Source: Gammaproteobacteria bacterium | Lineage (GTDB): Bacteria > Pseudomonadota > Gammaproteobacteria > Pseudomonadales > Azotimanducaceae | NCBI GenBank assembly: GCA_012269545.1 | Contig: JAAXKB010000036.1 | Span: forward strand, 64,421-128,420 | Direction of reading: 5' to 3' | DNA length: 64,000 nucleotides | Program-made: the position numbers and the translations under genes | Notes under the pieces: generated by a model | What the model was told of the DNA's origin: nothing | What the model saw: the letters and a program-made list of their open reading frames with translations, nothing else | Database searches by the model: none | Part shown: positions 8,295-16,983 of the stretch, piece after piece | Layout of the letters: each line of letters opens with the position of its first letter | How positions within the stretch are numbered: the first letter of the stretch is position 1

Positions 8295-9548
8295 ATGTCT
8301 GTAGAACTACCATCTGCCCAGCAGTGGGCGAAACGGTGCACCGAAGACGGCGAATTCATGCTGGCGGCGCGGTACTGGGACGGAGGACTGCGGCTCGTTA
8401 TCGGTGCGCAAAACCTCGACCTGTCTGTCCGGTCAGGCACCCCGGACGTTAACTCAACCCTAAGTGACGGCATCATCGAGCTAACTGCCGATGCGTCGGT
8501 GTGGGACAAAATTCTCGCGGCGATACCCGAGCGATTCCATAACGATGTGATGGCTAATGTCATGCAGGGCCAAGGCATTGAGCGCAAGGCTGACCCGGTC
8601 GTCTTTGCGCAATATTTTGCGGCAGCGGCCCGCGCCATTGAGCTACTGCGGCCGGCTACAGATGCTGGCGAGGCCATGGCCCACGACCTGCAACCCGAGG
8701 GCACCTTTAGTGCCCCGGTTGGCCGTTACGTCCAGCTTGAATTGGCCGGAGCAAAGCACCGCATTTACTTCGAGGAAGCTGGTACCGGCATTCCGGTCCT
8801 GCTGCAGCACACGGCAGGCTGCCACAGCAGTCAGTGGCGGCACTTGTTTGAAACACCGGCCATTACTGATCGTTTTCGTCTTATCGCCTATGACCTGCCC
8901 TACCACGGCAAATCCCTCCCTCCGGTCGAGGAAGCCTGGTGGGACAAGCAGTACTTGCTCAAGGGCGAATTCCTTCGGTCCATACCCTTGGCGCTAAGTC
9001 GGGTGCTGAACCTTGACCGCCCGGTTTTTATCGGATGCTCAGTTGGAGGCTTACTCGCTCTGGATTTGGCGCACAAGCACGCTGAAGACTTTCGCGCGGT
9101 CATTTCACTGGAGGGCGCGCTAGAGATTCCCGGCAGGCTGGAGCACAACACCGAACTGTGGCATCCCCAGGTCAACAACGAATACAAAGCAAGATTGATG
9201 GACGCGCTGATGTCGCCCACATCACCGAAACGCTACCGTAAAGAAACGGCATACGTTTACTCCTGCGGCTGGCCACCGGTCTTTTTAGGAGACTTGAACT
9301 ACTACCTTGAAGACTATGATCTCACGGCCGTGGCCCCGGAGATCGATACAAATCGTGTGGGAGTACACATTTTGTCTGCGGAGTACGACTGCAGCGGCAC
9401 CACCGAATTGGGGCGAGCTGCTCATGAGGCCATCGCAGGTTCAACCTTTCAGGAGATGAAAAACGTCGGTCACTTTCCAATGAGCGAAAACCCGAGGGAA
9501 TTTCTGCACTATCTGTTACCGACCCTAGAACAGGTAGCAGCCAGTTGA
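8295..9548 (+). CDS. SCP2-like domain fused to alpha/beta hydrolase
   Basis: 417 residues in two parts. Residues about 1-120 resemble a sterol-carrier-protein-2-like lipid-binding domain (GLRLVIGAQNLDLSVRSG, then an acidic helix-rich segment). Residues about 150-417 are an alpha/beta hydrolase with nucleophile elbow GCSVGG (Ser249), a probable acid Asp365 and His393 in NVGHFP. A GGAGG ribosome site 10 bases before the ATG at 8295 decides this start over the ATG at 8274. The enzyme should cleave an ester, lactone or C-C bond; beside a BVMO, hydrolysis of the Baeyer-Villiger product is the simplest role. The lipid-binding domain suggests a hydrophobic substrate. SCP2 assignment is by eye. Confidence 0.82.
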   Translation: MSVELPSAQQWAKRCTEDGEFMLAARYWDGGLRLVIGAQNLDLSVRSGTPDVNSTLSDGIIELTADASVWDKILAAIPERFHNDVMANVMQGQGIERKADPVVFAQYFAAAARAIELLRPATDAGEAMAHDLQPEGTFSAPVGRYVQLELAGAKHRIYFEEAGTGIPVLLQHTAGCHSSQWRHLFETPAITDRFRLIAYDLPYHGKSLPPVEEAWWDKQYLLKGEFLRSIPLALSRVLNLDRPVFIGCSVGGLLALDLAHKHAEDFRAVISLEGALEIPGRLEHNTELWHPQVNNEYKARLMDALMSPTSPKRYRKETAYVYSCGWPPVFLGDLNYYLEDYDLTAVAPEIDTNRVGVHILSAEYDCSGTTELGRAAHEAIAGSTFQEMKNVGHFPMSENPREFLHYLLPTLEQVAAS

Positions 9549-9567
9549 CCGCATTAATCCACCAGCA

Positions 9568-10617
9568 ATGACGGCCATGAAGCTCGCCATAGAAATGGGA
9601 CCCATTAAGCCAGACTCTCTCAAACAGACGGTGGAATGGGTGCAGTTCGCTGAAAAGCTTGGGGTAGACATGGCATTTGCTGCAGAGGCATGGTGGAGCG
9701 ATGCGGTCACGCCCTTAGCCTATTTGGCTGATAAGACGCACCGGATTAAACTTGCCACCGGCATCATGCAGACCACTGCACGGACACCGGCCATGACGGC
9801 TATGAGCGCCCTTACCCTGCACGATCTCAGCGACGGCAGATTTGTTTTGGGCTTGGGTGCCAGTGGCCCGCAAGTCGTTGAGGGCCTGCACAGTATTCGT
9901 TACAGCAAGCCACTGTCCCGGCTGAAAGAAACCGTCGATATCTGCCGTATGATTTTCGCTGGCGAAAAAGTCCAATACCAAGGTGATATCTTTCAGATGC
10001 CTCTGCCCAAAAGCGAGGGCAAAGCCATTAAAATTGCGCACGAGCCGGTGGACATTCCCATTTACCTCGCCACTCTCGGGCCAAACGCCTTACGCTTCAC
10101 TGGTGCTGCCGCTAACGGCTGGTTGGGCACATCGTTCTCACCAGACTTTCCAAGCGCGCATTTCGACTACCTTGAAGAAGGCGCGATTAGCTGCCAACGC
10201 ACCATACAGGATCTCGACCTTTGCGTTTCCGCGCGCATCGAATTGGGCGACGACATCGACGCCATAATTGCGCGCCGCAAACCTGCGGTGGCATTCAACA
10301 TGGGTGGCATGGGCTCTGCCAAGACCAATTTCTATAATGACGCCTTCAAACGAGCGGGCTATGCAGAAGATGCTTTGGCAATTCAACAACTTTGGCTCGA
10401 CGGCAAGCGCAAAGAAGCAGCGCAGCGGGTACCCGATGCCATGGTGACCCAATTCCAGGCTCTCGGCGATCGTGCGATGGTAACTGACCGGCTGGGTAAG
10501 TACCGCGATGCTGGCGTTACGACCCTGAAATTAGGCTTAGACAGTGCAGGTCCCTTAGGCCCTGCCCGATACGAATTGCTGGAACAGATTGTTGATATTA
10601 CAAGAGGACTCTCATGA
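9568..10617 (+). CDS. LLM-class (luciferase-like, F420/FMN) oxidoreductase
   Basis: 349-residue TIM-barrel luciferase-like protein. IKLATGIMQTTARTPAMTAM and GRFVLGLGASGPQV are the typical strand-helix motifs of the F420-dependent/flavin LLM group, and DIPIYLATLGPNALRFTG is the matching later motif. Members oxidise alcohols or reduce activated double bonds with F420 or FMNH2; the cofactor cannot be settled from sequence. An alternative start ATG at 9577 (MKLAIEMGP) is equally possible. The stop overlaps the next gene by 4 bases (ATGA), so it is coupled to the GST. Confidence 0.85.
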   Translation: MTAMKLAIEMGPIKPDSLKQTVEWVQFAEKLGVDMAFAAEAWWSDAVTPLAYLADKTHRIKLATGIMQTTARTPAMTAMSALTLHDLSDGRFVLGLGASGPQVVEGLHSIRYSKPLSRLKETVDICRMIFAGEKVQYQGDIFQMPLPKSEGKAIKIAHEPVDIPIYLATLGPNALRFTGAAANGWLGTSFSPDFPSAHFDYLEEGAISCQRTIQDLDLCVSARIELGDDIDAIIARRKPAVAFNMGGMGSAKTNFYNDAFKRAGYAEDALAIQQLWLDGKRKEAAQRVPDAMVTQFQALGDRAMVTDRLGKYRDAGVTTLKLGLDSAGPLGPARYELLEQIVDITRGLS

Positions 10618-11246
10618 AGCTGTATATGGTGCCGTTAGCCCCCAACCCGACCAAGGTTATGCTCTATATCGCAGAGCGCGAAGAGCTGGGCGTACAGATG
10701 TCGATTGAGCAAATTATCGTCAACACGGTAAAAGGCCGTCATAAAGAACCCGCGCACTTGGCACGCAACCCGTTCGGCACCGTGCCCGCGCTTGAACTGG
10801 ACGACGGCACCTATTTGGTGGAGTCCTTGGCCATGATCGATTTTCTGGAAGATAAGTTTCCCGAAAACACAATGTATCAGGGCACCGCAGAGGAAAAAGG
10901 TAAGGCTCGCGACCTCGAACGGGTCATCGATTTGCGGCTGGGCGGCCCCATGGGGGCTTTTGGCCATGCCACCAACTCACCACTGGGACGTCCGCCGGAG
11001 CCTGAAAAAGCCGCCCAGTATCTGCAATCTATGCAGACGCCTCTGGATTATCTGGAAAACCTGCTCAGCGACGGACGCCCGTTGCTGGGCGGAGACCACG
11101 TAAACGTCGCGGATTGCACCCTGCAGTCGTTTTTGCAGTTCACCCGTTTCGTCGAAGCAGACGTATTTGGCGACCGTCCGCTGCTGCGCGCTTGGGATAA
11201 ACGCTATCGGGAAAGACCGGCAGCACAGGCAGTCTTGAAGTGGTAA
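10614..11246 (+). CDS. Glutathione S-transferase
   Basis: 210-residue two-domain GST. The thioredoxin-like N-terminal domain has NPFGTVPALELDDGTYLVES, containing the cis-proline and the ES glutathione-binding pair. The helical C-terminal domain contains NVADCTLQSFLQF, the N-capping motif. It starts inside the stop of the LLM gene with AGAGGA upstream. In catabolic clusters GSTs conjugate or isomerise reactive intermediates such as epoxides or unsaturated carbonyls; the actual role here is inferred. Confidence 0.88.
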   Translation: MKLYMVPLAPNPTKVMLYIAEREELGVQMSIEQIIVNTVKGRHKEPAHLARNPFGTVPALELDDGTYLVESLAMIDFLEDKFPENTMYQGTAEEKGKARDLERVIDLRLGGPMGAFGHATNSPLGRPPEPEKAAQYLQSMQTPLDYLENLLSDGRPLLGGDHVNVADCTLQSFLQFTRFVEADVFGDRPLLRAWDKRYRERPAAQAVLKW

Positions 11247-11274
11247 CAGCGAAGCGTCCCACAAGCTGAACGCA

Positions 11275-12210
11275 TTACGAAGCGACAGCCACGCGAAACC
11301 CCAACCTTGGAAAATGCACAGCCACATCACCGGCTCGCGGATCTGTTCGTTTAACAATCAGTTCGTCCATTGACGCGAGCATCAATTCCCCACAGGTTGG
11401 CTGAAAACCATAGTCAACCGGCAGCACCTGTACTTCATCGCCAACAGCAAACTGCGGCTCCGAAGTCGCCGATGCATCAGATATCGCCGCAGGCTGACCG
11501 TTGCGCGCGATTTCTACCGCCGCATCGCCGGTAATCGTCGTCGGCTTGCCGTGACCGAACGCAGCCATTCTTTGCATCCACTCAGCCAGCGCAGGAAATG
11601 CGCCCAAGTCGCCTTGCAGCACATCGTTTTTATAAACGAACCAGCAGCAATGGTAAGTCGAAAAATCCAGAATGGTGGGCGACTCGCCGCCTAAAAAAGC
11701 CGCCTTGGACAGTTGCGCCTCCAGGAGCTTCATATGCTGCCACCAATGCGGCTGGGCAACACTCAAATCCATGCCCAATTCCGTCGAACCCTTGGTGAGT
11801 TCAGCCCGGTCTTTCGTGAACGCTTCAGCAACAGCGGGGTCGCTAAAGAGATCATTTGCGGCCATGGCACGCGGTTGAAAGGCGACGGCAACACTGACCT
11901 TAAACAAAAAGGTATCGGTCCAGTGCACGGCGGCGGTTAGCGCAGCGATCTGATCTTGGGGATAGATGGGATTATCGGGAAAGATGTCGTCAAGGAACCG
12001 GCAAATCATGCTTGAGTCGCAATAAATATCTGCCCCGCGCTGAAGTACCGGCGTCTTTCGGTAACCGCCCGTCAAGGCCATCAGATCTGGCTTCGGCATA
12101 ATCACGGGTATCTCTACCGTCTGATAGGACTGTTCTTTGTAGCCCAGCAGACAGCGGATTTTTTCCGAAAAAGGCGAGCCCGCGTACTGGTGAAGAATAA
12201 CGTTGGTCAT
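11275..12210 (-). CDS. Glutathione S-transferase-like protein with extra C-terminal domain
   Basis: 311 residues. The N-terminal thioredoxin-like domain begins with VILHQYAGSPFSEKIRCLLG and has DSSMICRFLDDIFP, equivalent to the glutathione-binding helix. The C-terminal helical domain runs to about residue 235 (ESPTILDFSTYHCCWF). A further stretch of about 60 residues starting near FAVGDEVQVLPVDYGF is beta-rich and outside the usual GST fold. The start at ATG 12210 gives a normal GST opening. Convergent with the preceding GST and upstream of the leftward P450's stop. Confidence 0.8.
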   Translation of the reverse strand: MTNVILHQYAGSPFSEKIRCLLGYKEQSYQTVEIPVIMPKPDLMALTGGYRKTPVLQRGADIYCDSSMICRFLDDIFPDNPIYPQDQIAALTAAVHWTDTFLFKVSVAVAFQPRAMAANDLFSDPAVAEAFTKDRAELTKGSTELGMDLSVAQPHWWQHMKLLEAQLSKAAFLGGESPTILDFSTYHCCWFVYKNDVLQGDLGAFPALAEWMQRMAAFGHGKPTTITGDAAVEIARNGQPAAISDASATSEPQFAVGDEVQVLPVDYGFQPTCGELMLASMDELIVKRTDPRAGDVAVHFPRLGFRVAVAS

Positions 12211-12316
12211 GAAGATCTGCTCAGTTAAAACCCCCACCCTAACAAGCTATCGGGCAAGGAGAAACGTTCAGGACGACTGATGTCTTTTCAGTATGGCTGC
12301 GTCCCCCGCCCGCCGG

Positions 12317-13459
12317 TCAGCGCACGATTACCATCAGTTCCTTCGGTCCCCCCAACTCTCCGACCGTTGCCGTTTTGGGTTGAGTCAGCGTGACGCTCCT
12401 GAACCGCTGGGCCATTTGCTCCGCCACGATCTTGCCTTCAAGTCGCGCTAAGTGCGCGCCCAGGCACACATGAATACCAAAACCTAGCCCTAGGTGCTGG
12501 TTCGGGCTGCGATCAATCTGAAAGGTATCCGCGGCATCGAATACGCGTTCGTCACGATTTGCCGAAGCGATCAGCGGCACTACCAGTTCACCAGCGGCAA
12601 TGGTCTGACCGGCGATTTCAACCGACTTGGTTGTACGTCGCACAGTGGCTGAAAACGGCGAGTAATAGCGCAAGGCTTCCTCGACAAAGGAGGCAGACAA
12701 CTCAGGTTGCGATTTAAGCCGGGCAAGCGTTTGCGGATGTTCGTGAAAGATTCGTGCCGATGCCGTAATCAGTCCGGTCGTGGTTTCGTTACCGGCAATC
12801 AGCAGTAACCGGCAGAAGCTCAGCAGTTCCTCATCATCCAGTTTGCCATCCTCGGTTTCCGTCGCCACCAGTTGACCCAGCAAGTGTTCTCTTGGGTGAT
12901 TGCGTATCTCGTCAATTCGCCCCAAAAAATAGGCGTTCATTTCTTCGGCGGCGCGTTCGGATTCAGCGCTCGGCGTACCAAATAAAATCTCACCAATGTT
13001 GCTGAAAATTTCATCTGACCACGCTTTGAACGTGGCCATGTCACCGTCCTCGACACCGAGCATTTCGGCGATGACCATCACCGGTAAGGGTGCGGCTAGG
13101 GCCTGAACCAAGTCGAATTCCGTTTGGGCGGGTACGGCATCGAGCAGGTCTTTGCATCGTTCTCGAATCTGCTCTTCTTGTTTTTGAATCTGACTGGGCT
13201 TGAAGGCCACGCTCACCAAACGCCGCAGACGGTGATGCACCGGCGGATCGCTAAACAGCATAGAGGGTGCACCGCGCTCCTCAGGTGGTCGGATGGACAC
13301 CTCAGACGAGAAGGTCTCATGGTCGCGCAAGATGGCGTGCACATCCGCATGACGCGCCACCTGCCAAGGTCCGCCCTCTTCCAGCTGCGTTACCGGCGCA
13401 TGATCGCGCAATAATTTAAAACCCTCGTAGGGATTCATCGCTGCTTGTTCGTCGGTCAT
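12317..13459 (-). CDS. Cytochrome P450
   Basis: 380-residue soluble bacterial P450. The I-helix oxygen-activating motif is AGNETT, the K-helix ExxR pair is in EEALRYYSP, and the haem-binding loop reads FGIHVCLGAHLAR. It would hydroxylate a hydrophobic substrate with electrons from a ferredoxin; no ferredoxin or ferredoxin reductase gene was seen in this window. ATG at 13459 is chosen because the longer form begins with TTG. It is divergently paired with a second P450 across 114 bases containing an inverted repeat and a GC-rich tandem repeat. Confidence 0.92.
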   Translation of the reverse strand: MTDEQAAMNPYEGFKLLRDHAPVTQLEEGGPWQVARHADVHAILRDHETFSSEVSIRPPEERGAPSMLFSDPPVHHRLRRLVSVAFKPSQIQKQEEQIRERCKDLLDAVPAQTEFDLVQALAAPLPVMVIAEMLGVEDGDMATFKAWSDEIFSNIGEILFGTPSAESERAAEEMNAYFLGRIDEIRNHPREHLLGQLVATETEDGKLDDEELLSFCRLLLIAGNETTTGLITASARIFHEHPQTLARLKSQPELSASFVEEALRYYSPFSATVRRTTKSVEIAGQTIAAGELVVPLIASANRDERVFDAADTFQIDRSPNQHLGLGFGIHVCLGAHLARLEGKIVAEQMAQRFRSVTLTQPKTATVGELGGPKELMVIVR

Positions 13460-13494
13460 ATGCAAACTGTCACTTTGAGTATTGAATGGCTAGT

Positions 13495-13511
13495 CGGGTA
13501 GAGTATACCCG
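13495..13511. promoter_or_regulatory. Operator-like inverted repeat between divergent P450 genes
   Basis: CGGGTA-GAGTA-TACCCG is a perfect 6-bp inverted repeat with a 5-bp spacer, 36-52 bases before the left P450 start and about 63 before the right one. Position and symmetry suit a dimeric repressor or activator site for both genes. No regulator gene is seen nearby. Confidence 0.35.
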
Positions 13512-13531
13512 CCGGCGGCCGGCGGCCGGCG
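13511..13531. repeat. Three tandem copies of the heptamer GCCGGCG
   Basis: Three perfect 7-bp units in a row abut the inverted repeat in the intergenic region between the two P450 genes. The tract is noncoding and of low complexity, and could vary in copy number by slippage, changing promoter spacing. Confidence 0.7.
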
Positions 13532-13573
13532 GCAGCCCCACAGCTTGCCCAAAATACGACAAGAGGCTCAGAC

Positions 13574-14935
13574 GTGAAACTTATTAGCGACGAAATTTTA
13601 ATCGACTCAGGACAACAGACACCAACTTTCGACGCCACCTACCCGATGTTTGACGGCTTCAATTTTGGTGACCCGGCTGCTTGGACAAAGGGCCATCCCT
13701 TTGATGTTTACAAAAAAATGCGAGAGCAAGCACCGGTAATGTGGTCCCCTGGCGAAAAGGGCCTTTCTGGCATTTGGTCTCTGACCCGCTACGAGGACAT
13801 CAAACAGACGGAACTGGCCCACAGCGTTTTCTCGTCTCAGCGGGGCAGCATCAACATGGCGGTGCCGGACCGAACGCAGTGGAAGCCAGAGAAGTTAATG
13901 CCTGCGGCCCTGAATTCCCTGATCAATATGGACGAGCCGCTGCATCGGGAAATGCGCATGCAGCAGAGCGATTTCTTCTTTCCAGCTTACGTGGCCACCA
14001 TTCGAGATCGCGTCGCCACCCACATCGACGGGCTGCTAGACGAAATGGAACGCAAAGGACCGGTTGTTGATTTTGCGAAAATGTTTTCCGAAGAACTGCC
14101 GCTCTTTACCCTGTGCGAAATGCTTGGGGTAGACGAACGAGATCGACCATCCATCAAGGTCTGGATGCATCATTTGGAACTCGCAGCACAATTTTTAGCG
14201 AATCCATGGCAAACGTTTTTCTCGGAACCCATGTTCCCTTTCCGTTTTAACCGGGTCGTCACAGATATGTTTGCCTATGGTGAGCGCGTCATGGCAGATC
14301 GACGCAGCAACCCGAGGGATGATCTGCTCACGATTATTGCCCAGTCCAAGCTAAACGGTGAGTTGCTCCCTCAGGAATTCCTCGACGGTTCGTGGCTGCT
14401 AATCATCTTTGCGGGCAACGACACCTCACGCAATTCGCTATCGGGCACCATTCGTCTAATGAATGAGTTTCCGGATCAAAGAACCATGGTGCTTGAAGAC
14501 CCCGCTCTTATTCCGCAAATGTCTGAGGAAGCCCTGCGCATGGTGTCACCGGTAATCCATATGCGCCGCACGGCGACAGAGGATGCCGAGATAAATGGCC
14601 AGAGAATCGCCAAGGACGAAAAAGTCGTGCTCTGGTATGGAGCGGCAAATCGCGACCCTGAGGTTTTTGCGAACCCCGATACCTTCGACATGCATCGTCC
14701 CAACGTTGAAAAGCATCTGGCTTTCGGTCACGGCGTGCACAAATGTTTGGGCTCCCGTATTGCCAAAATGCAGTTAAGACTGGCCTTCGAACGTATTTTC
14801 GAGCGTTTTCCGCATATCCATTGGACAGGCAAGCAAACGATTTCGCCTAACGCCTTGGTGCATGCTATTTCCAGCCTTCAGGTGAATCTATACGGGCCAA
14901 ACGGCAAGCGTCCGGCTCAAGTCCAAGTTCGCTGA
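13574..14935 (+). CDS. Cytochrome P450 (CYP125/steroid-terpene-type)
   Basis: 453 residues, longer than the neighbouring P450. The I-helix motif is FAGNDTSRNSLSG, ExxR lies in SEEALRMVSP, and the haem loop reads AFGHGVHKCLGSR. An N-terminal extension with FNFGDPAAWTKGHPFDVYKKM and the segment PVIHMRRTATEDAEINGQ recall the CYP125/142-like and monoterpene P450 branches. The start is a GTG with AGAGG upstream. It needs an external ferredoxin. The steroid/terpene placement is by motif memory and moderate. Confidence 0.92.
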   Translation: MKLISDEILIDSGQQTPTFDATYPMFDGFNFGDPAAWTKGHPFDVYKKMREQAPVMWSPGEKGLSGIWSLTRYEDIKQTELAHSVFSSQRGSINMAVPDRTQWKPEKLMPAALNSLINMDEPLHREMRMQQSDFFFPAYVATIRDRVATHIDGLLDEMERKGPVVDFAKMFSEELPLFTLCEMLGVDERDRPSIKVWMHHLELAAQFLANPWQTFFSEPMFPFRFNRVVTDMFAYGERVMADRRSNPRDDLLTIIAQSKLNGELLPQEFLDGSWLLIIFAGNDTSRNSLSGTIRLMNEFPDQRTMVLEDPALIPQMSEEALRMVSPVIHMRRTATEDAEINGQRIAKDEKVVLWYGAANRDPEVFANPDTFDMHRPNVEKHLAFGHGVHKCLGSRIAKMQLRLAFERIFERFPHIHWTGKQTISPNALVHAISSLQVNLYGPNGKRPAQVQVR

Positions 14936-15040
14936 TCGAAACAACCAAACCGAGTTGCGCCAGCAGCAGACTTCCCCACCCGTTTTTCACAGCATGCGGC
15001 GTACTCTGCATGCCCGAACAGATGTTAGCGGATTACCACG

Positions 15041-15400
15041 ATGGCAAACAAACACGCCCAAGTGCAGGTTTGGTTCGACAGCCAATGCCCTTTGTGCGCG
15101 AAAGAAATTGCCTTGATGAGACGACTGGATTGGTTCAACCGCGTTGAATTTATCGATATTTATGCGACCAGCGATTGCCCACTGGAACCCTCGAGACTCC
15201 TCGCCCGCTTCCATGCTCAAGAAATCGGTCAGCCCATCGTTGAGGGCGCAGCGGCTTTTGCTGTTTTGTGGCGACACTTACCCGTGCTGAAACCGCTGGG
15301 GATGTTGGCCCGCATACCGCTGATACTGAGATTGCTTGAGCGGGCCTATGTTCAATTTTTGCGAGTGAGACCCGGATTGCAACGATTCTTTGGCGCCTAA
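15041..15400 (+). CDS. DUF393 (DCC/YuxK) family thiol-disulphide protein
   Basis: 119 residues. The signature of the DCC family is plain: VWFDSQCPLCAKEIALM (D-x2-C-x2-C) near the N-terminus, followed by FIDIYATSD. Members are thought to be thioredoxin-fold oxidoreductases, but their substrates are not known. It lies 105 bases after the P450 and 49 bases before the ABM-like gene, probably in one transcript. Confidence 0.82.
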   Translation: MANKHAQVQVWFDSQCPLCAKEIALMRRLDWFNRVEFIDIYATSDCPLEPSRLLARFHAQEIGQPIVEGAAAFAVLWRHLPVLKPLGMLARIPLILRLLERAYVQFLRVRPGLQRFFGA

Positions 15401-15449
15401 CGCCACTCTCGAACGCGCAATTCTTGTTAGGACTTGGCAGACTACGGAC

Positions 15450-15746
15450 ATGTACGCGGTCATTTTCAAGGCAAAAGTCAAAAACCTCGGCCCCGGCTAT
15501 GTGAGTACCGCTGACAGACTGCGCGAGCTTGCTCTGCAAGAGTACGGCTGCATTGAATTTACCTCAGCAACTCAAGGGACGAGCGAAATCGCCATCTCTT
15601 ACTGGCCAAGCAAAGCACACATTCAGGCCTGGAAAAATAACTGTGAACATCAACAGGCCCAAGCCCTCGGCAAATCCCGTTGGTATGAGTCCTATCGAGT
15701 TGAAATCGTAGAGGTGCTTGATCAGCACGACAGCGATGATCCGTAG
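15450..15746 (+). CDS. Antibiotic biosynthesis monooxygenase (ABM) domain protein
   Basis: 98 residues of a dimeric alpha-beta barrel: MYAVIFKAKVKNL forms strand 1, LALQEYGCIEFTSATQG the middle, and ISYWPSKAHIQAWKNNCEH the ABM helix. The family includes cofactor-free monooxygenases and haem-degrading enzymes; many members are of unknown role. The start is the ATG at 15450, as the upstream in-frame extension overlaps the DUF393 gene and does not match the family. Confidence 0.75.
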   Translation: MYAVIFKAKVKNLGPGYVSTADRLRELALQEYGCIEFTSATQGTSEIAISYWPSKAHIQAWKNNCEHQQAQALGKSRWYESYRVEIVEVLDQHDSDDP

Positions 15747-15767
15747 GTATTATTTTTACCTTTTTTT
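15745..15767 (+). terminator. Weak intrinsic-terminator-like hairpin after the ABM gene
   Basis: AGGTA (15745-15749) and TACCT (15757-15761) can pair around a 7-nt loop, followed directly by a run of T. The stem is short and AT-rich, so it may only reduce read-through into the following gene. Confidence 0.3.
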
Positions 15768-15808
15768 GCCGTTTCCTCTATTGTGTGCATTTAAGGAGAG
15801 CTGAGTTG

Positions 15809-16819
15809 ATGAAGGTTTTTGCCGCGTTTTTAATGACCTGTGCGCTATTGCCGGCCTTCGCCGACACGGTGCCGACGGAACACGTGGTCGTGCTGCCCAA
15901 TGCCCAACTGGCAACCCGTCCGTCACCGCCGCCCGGCTTCATACCTCCTCCGCTGAATCCAAAAGGCATACGGCTGGAAACACGCCAACTCAGCGACGGT
16001 GTTTATGCGCTCATGTCCAACACGCCCTTCGCGGACAACGCGGGCTTTATCGTAGGTGAGAGCGCGGTACTGGTGATCGACTCGCACTTTAACGGGGAAA
16101 TGGGCCAGCAGATTATTGATGCAGTAAGGGCAGTCTCTGATCTGCCCATCCGCTACTTACTGAACACCAACGCCTTTGGGGACCATGTTTTTGGTAATCA
16201 CGTTTTTCCAGACGACACACTGATCGTCGCCCATCAAAGCACCATCGATTCGCTAAGCATCTCCACGGTAGAGGGCATCGCTCAGACCATGCGGGGCACC
16301 GTGAACGGCGACTTATCGGTGTTCAGCGGAGTCAAGCTTCGCTTGCCCGACGTCGGCTTCGACACTGTGTGGTCGGTGGACTTGGGCGGCAGGATCGTTG
16401 AAATGCATTGGTTCGGAGGCGGCATGTCACCTCACGACAGCGTCGTCTACCTGCCCAAGGAAAAAATCGCGTGGACCGCCAATTTGATTTTCGGCGCAGG
16501 CACCATTCCGTGGGCGCGATCTGGCGGTGTCGCTGACTATCGCGCCACCCTGAGCAAACTGGCCGATACCATCAGTCCTAACACCATCGTGTCCGGCCAC
16601 GGCGAGATCACCAGTGGCGATGCCATCGGTCGGTATCTATCCTATCTGGATGAAATTCTCGAACAGGCCAGGCAAGCAGCTCTCAACGACACGACAGTTG
16701 AAGACTTTGTGGACACCGCCATAATCGACCCCAAGTACGCGATCGAACCAGCTTTAAAACCTTTGATGACCGGTTTTCACCGCTGGAATTTGCAAGCCGC
16801 CTACCAAGAAACCCGCTAG
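15809..16819 (+). CDS. Exported metallo-beta-lactamase-fold protein with degenerate metal site
   Basis: 336 residues with a signal peptide (FAAFLMTCALLPAFA). The MBL fold is recognisable: ADNAGFIVGESAVLVIDSHF, then LLNTNAFGDHVFGN, VVYLPKEKIAWTANLIF and IVSGHGEI. In active members the first motif is HxHxDH; here it is N121-x-F123-x-D125-H126. The later His is Met206 and the bridging Asp is Asn225; only D125, H126 and H264 remain. Hydrolytic activity of the classical two-metal type is therefore unlikely. AAGGAG sits 10 bases before ATG 15809; the longer GTG form at 15785 would include this ribosome site. Role unknown; possibly a binding protein or a pseudoenzyme partner in the catabolic cluster. 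Confidence 0.85.
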   Translation: MKVFAAFLMTCALLPAFADTVPTEHVVVLPNAQLATRPSPPPGFIPPPLNPKGIRLETRQLSDGVYALMSNTPFADNAGFIVGESAVLVIDSHFNGEMGQQIIDAVRAVSDLPIRYLLNTNAFGDHVFGNHVFPDDTLIVAHQSTIDSLSISTVEGIAQTMRGTVNGDLSVFSGVKLRLPDVGFDTVWSVDLGGRIVEMHWFGGGMSPHDSVVYLPKEKIAWTANLIFGAGTIPWARSGGVADYRATLSKLADTISPNTIVSGHGEITSGDAIGRYLSYLDEILEQARQAALNDTTVEDFVDTAIIDPKYAIEPALKPLMTGFHRWNLQAAYQETR

Positions 16820-16983
16820 CCGCGCATCCGTTTGACCAACTTTGTCTTACCGCGGGTTAACCGCCTGCCTCCACCCAGACGTTGCAGAGGCCGGAGAAGA
16901 AGGGAAAGATCGCGCGTATTCCGCGCCTTTGCCGTGGCGTCACGTCCAGACAGCGACTGTCAGGGACTGTCCTTGGAATTGGG

